From contig NZ_CP060725.1 in NCBI RefSeq assembly GCF_003797775.2, positions 1,488,001 through 1,552,000 on the forward strand: a stretch of DNA of 64,000 nucleotides, read 5' to 3'. The translations under genes were made by a program, and so were the position numbers. Shown here piece by piece: positions 63,440-64,000 of the stretch. The notes beneath the pieces are model-generated. The model was given only the letters and a program-made list of their open reading frames with translations, searched no databases and had not been told where the DNA came from. The stretch is from Sphingopyxis sp. OPL5. Its GTDB lineage: Bacteria; Pseudomonadota; Alphaproteobacteria; Sphingomonadales; Sphingomonadaceae. The stretch's first letter is position 1; each line of letters begins with the position of its first letter.

Positions 63440-64000
63440 CTACGCGCCGCTTATGCTGTTCTGCTCGCGCGCCTGAATGACACGGCTCTTCGGCGGGACG
63501 TCATGCGTCAGCCACACATTGCCGCCGATTTCGGATCCCGCGCCGATCGTGACGCGGCCGAGGATCGTCGCGCCGGCATAGATCACGACATCGTCCTCGA
63601 CGATCGGGTGGCGCGGAATGTTGCGCACCATCACCCCCGCCTCGTCGGCGGCGAAGCTGCGCGCGCCGAGCGTCACGCCCTGATACAGTCGGACGTTGCG
63701 CCCGAGGATCGCGGTTTCCCCGATCACCACCCCCGTGCCATGATCGATGAAGAAGCTGTCGCCGATCTGCGCGCCGGGGTGGATGTCGATCCCCGTCTTG
63801 TCGTGCGCCACCTCAGCGATGATCCGGGCGACCAGCCTTGCGCCATCGACATGCAATTGATGCGCGAGCCGGTGATGAATGATCGCCAGCATCGAGGGAT
63901 AGCAGATCAGCACCTCGTCGACGCTGCGCGCGGCGGGATCGCCGCGCCACGCCGCCTCGACGTCGGTATCGAGCAGGCGGCGGAGCGCCGGTAGCCGCTC
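63440..64000 (-). CDS. cysE: Serine O-acetyltransferase (5' end missing)
   Basis: The minus-strand frame is open from the right edge to 63440, 186 residues, so the N-terminus lies outside. The segment VEAAWRGDPAARSVDEVLICYPSMLAI is the end of the helical domain of EpsC/CysE-type enzymes; IDIHPGAQIGDSFFIDHGTGVVIGET, LYQGVTLG and GAGSEIGGNVWLTHDVP are the left-handed beta-helix hexapeptide repeats with the catalytic His. It makes O-acetylserine, the acceptor of sulfide in cysteine synthesis, so it fits with the convergent sulfur-scavenging operon. Confidence 0.92.
   Translation of the reverse strand, partial: ERLPALRRLLDTDVEAAWRGDPAARSVDEVLICYPSMLAIIHHRLAHQLHVDGARLVARIIAEVAHDKTGIDIHPGAQIGDSFFIDHGTGVVIGETAILGRNVRLYQGVTLGARSFAADEAGVMVRNIPRHPIVEDDVVIYAGATILGRVTIGAGSEIGGNVWLTHDVPPKSRVIQAREQNSISGA

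Overview
The window is 64 kb of high-GC DNA with dense, overlapping genes and long antisense open frames. It reads as a chromosome segment of a sphingomonad alphaproteobacterium, perhaps Sphingopyxis or a close relative. This rests on gene content (S9 peptidases, TonB receptors, an alphaproteobacterial lasso peptide cluster, DUF969/DUF979) and on dispersed palindromic repeats of a kind I associate with sphingomonads. The genus is inferred, not proven. No rRNA, tRNA, CRISPR array, transposase or phage gene was seen.

Left part (1-33 kb): a partial endonuclease/phosphatase lipoprotein; a purine-salvage pair (adenine deaminase plus phosphoribosyltransferase); an mreB without mreC/mreD beside it; a complete EmrAB-outer-membrane-factor efflux operon with a divergent TetR gene and a palindromic operator; a BlaI/BlaR1-type repressor and M56 metallopeptidase in line with a repeat-sharing lipoprotein and a TonB-dependent receptor; an S9 peptidase coupled to a GH92 mannosidase; a B12-binding radical SAM protein; CorA; a small low-GC patch with two tiny membrane proteins; a GST/SRPBCC group; and a CHASE-like/HWE histidine kinase overlapping a 5-oxoproline module (fused 5-oxoprolinase, DUF969/DUF979 transporter, DUF2891). 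The 5-oxoprolinase gene carries a perfect 90-base inverted repeat inside its reading frame.

Centre (33.6-46.5 kb): the most interesting part is a lasso peptide gene cluster whose precursor gene is only 47 codons (41397-41540) and easy to miss. The leader has a WxxPxL recognition motif and the conserved Thr at -2. The predicted core GGGGGPSPDPDDTFYDAS fits a Gly1-Asp9 macrolactam and ends in Ser. All lasso proteins are present: B1 (PqqD-like recognition), B2 (transglutaminase-like protease), C (asparagine-synthetase-like cyclase) and an ABC exporter. A HprK-like kinase and a nucleotidyltransferase place it with the lasso peptides phosphorylated on the C-terminal Ser. Beyond these it carries two different 2-oxoglutarate-type oxygenases (AspH-like and JmjC/cupin_4-like), four divergent sulfotransferase-fold proteins and a GT8-like glycosyltransferase. 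Most of these genes are joined by ATGA overlaps. This suggests an unusually decorated lasso peptide.

Right part (46.6-64 kb): a LacI regulator; two cyclic-di-GMP proteins (GGDEF; MHYT-PAS-GGDEF-EAL); a small secreted protein and a MarR regulator; an orphan Flp pilin of 54 codons; aconitase AcnA; a membrane-anchored L7/L12-like protein; an amidohydrolase; and a sulfur-scavenging operon (TauD-family dioxygenase, SsuABC-like transporter, sulfatase) facing a partial serine acetyltransferase at the right edge.
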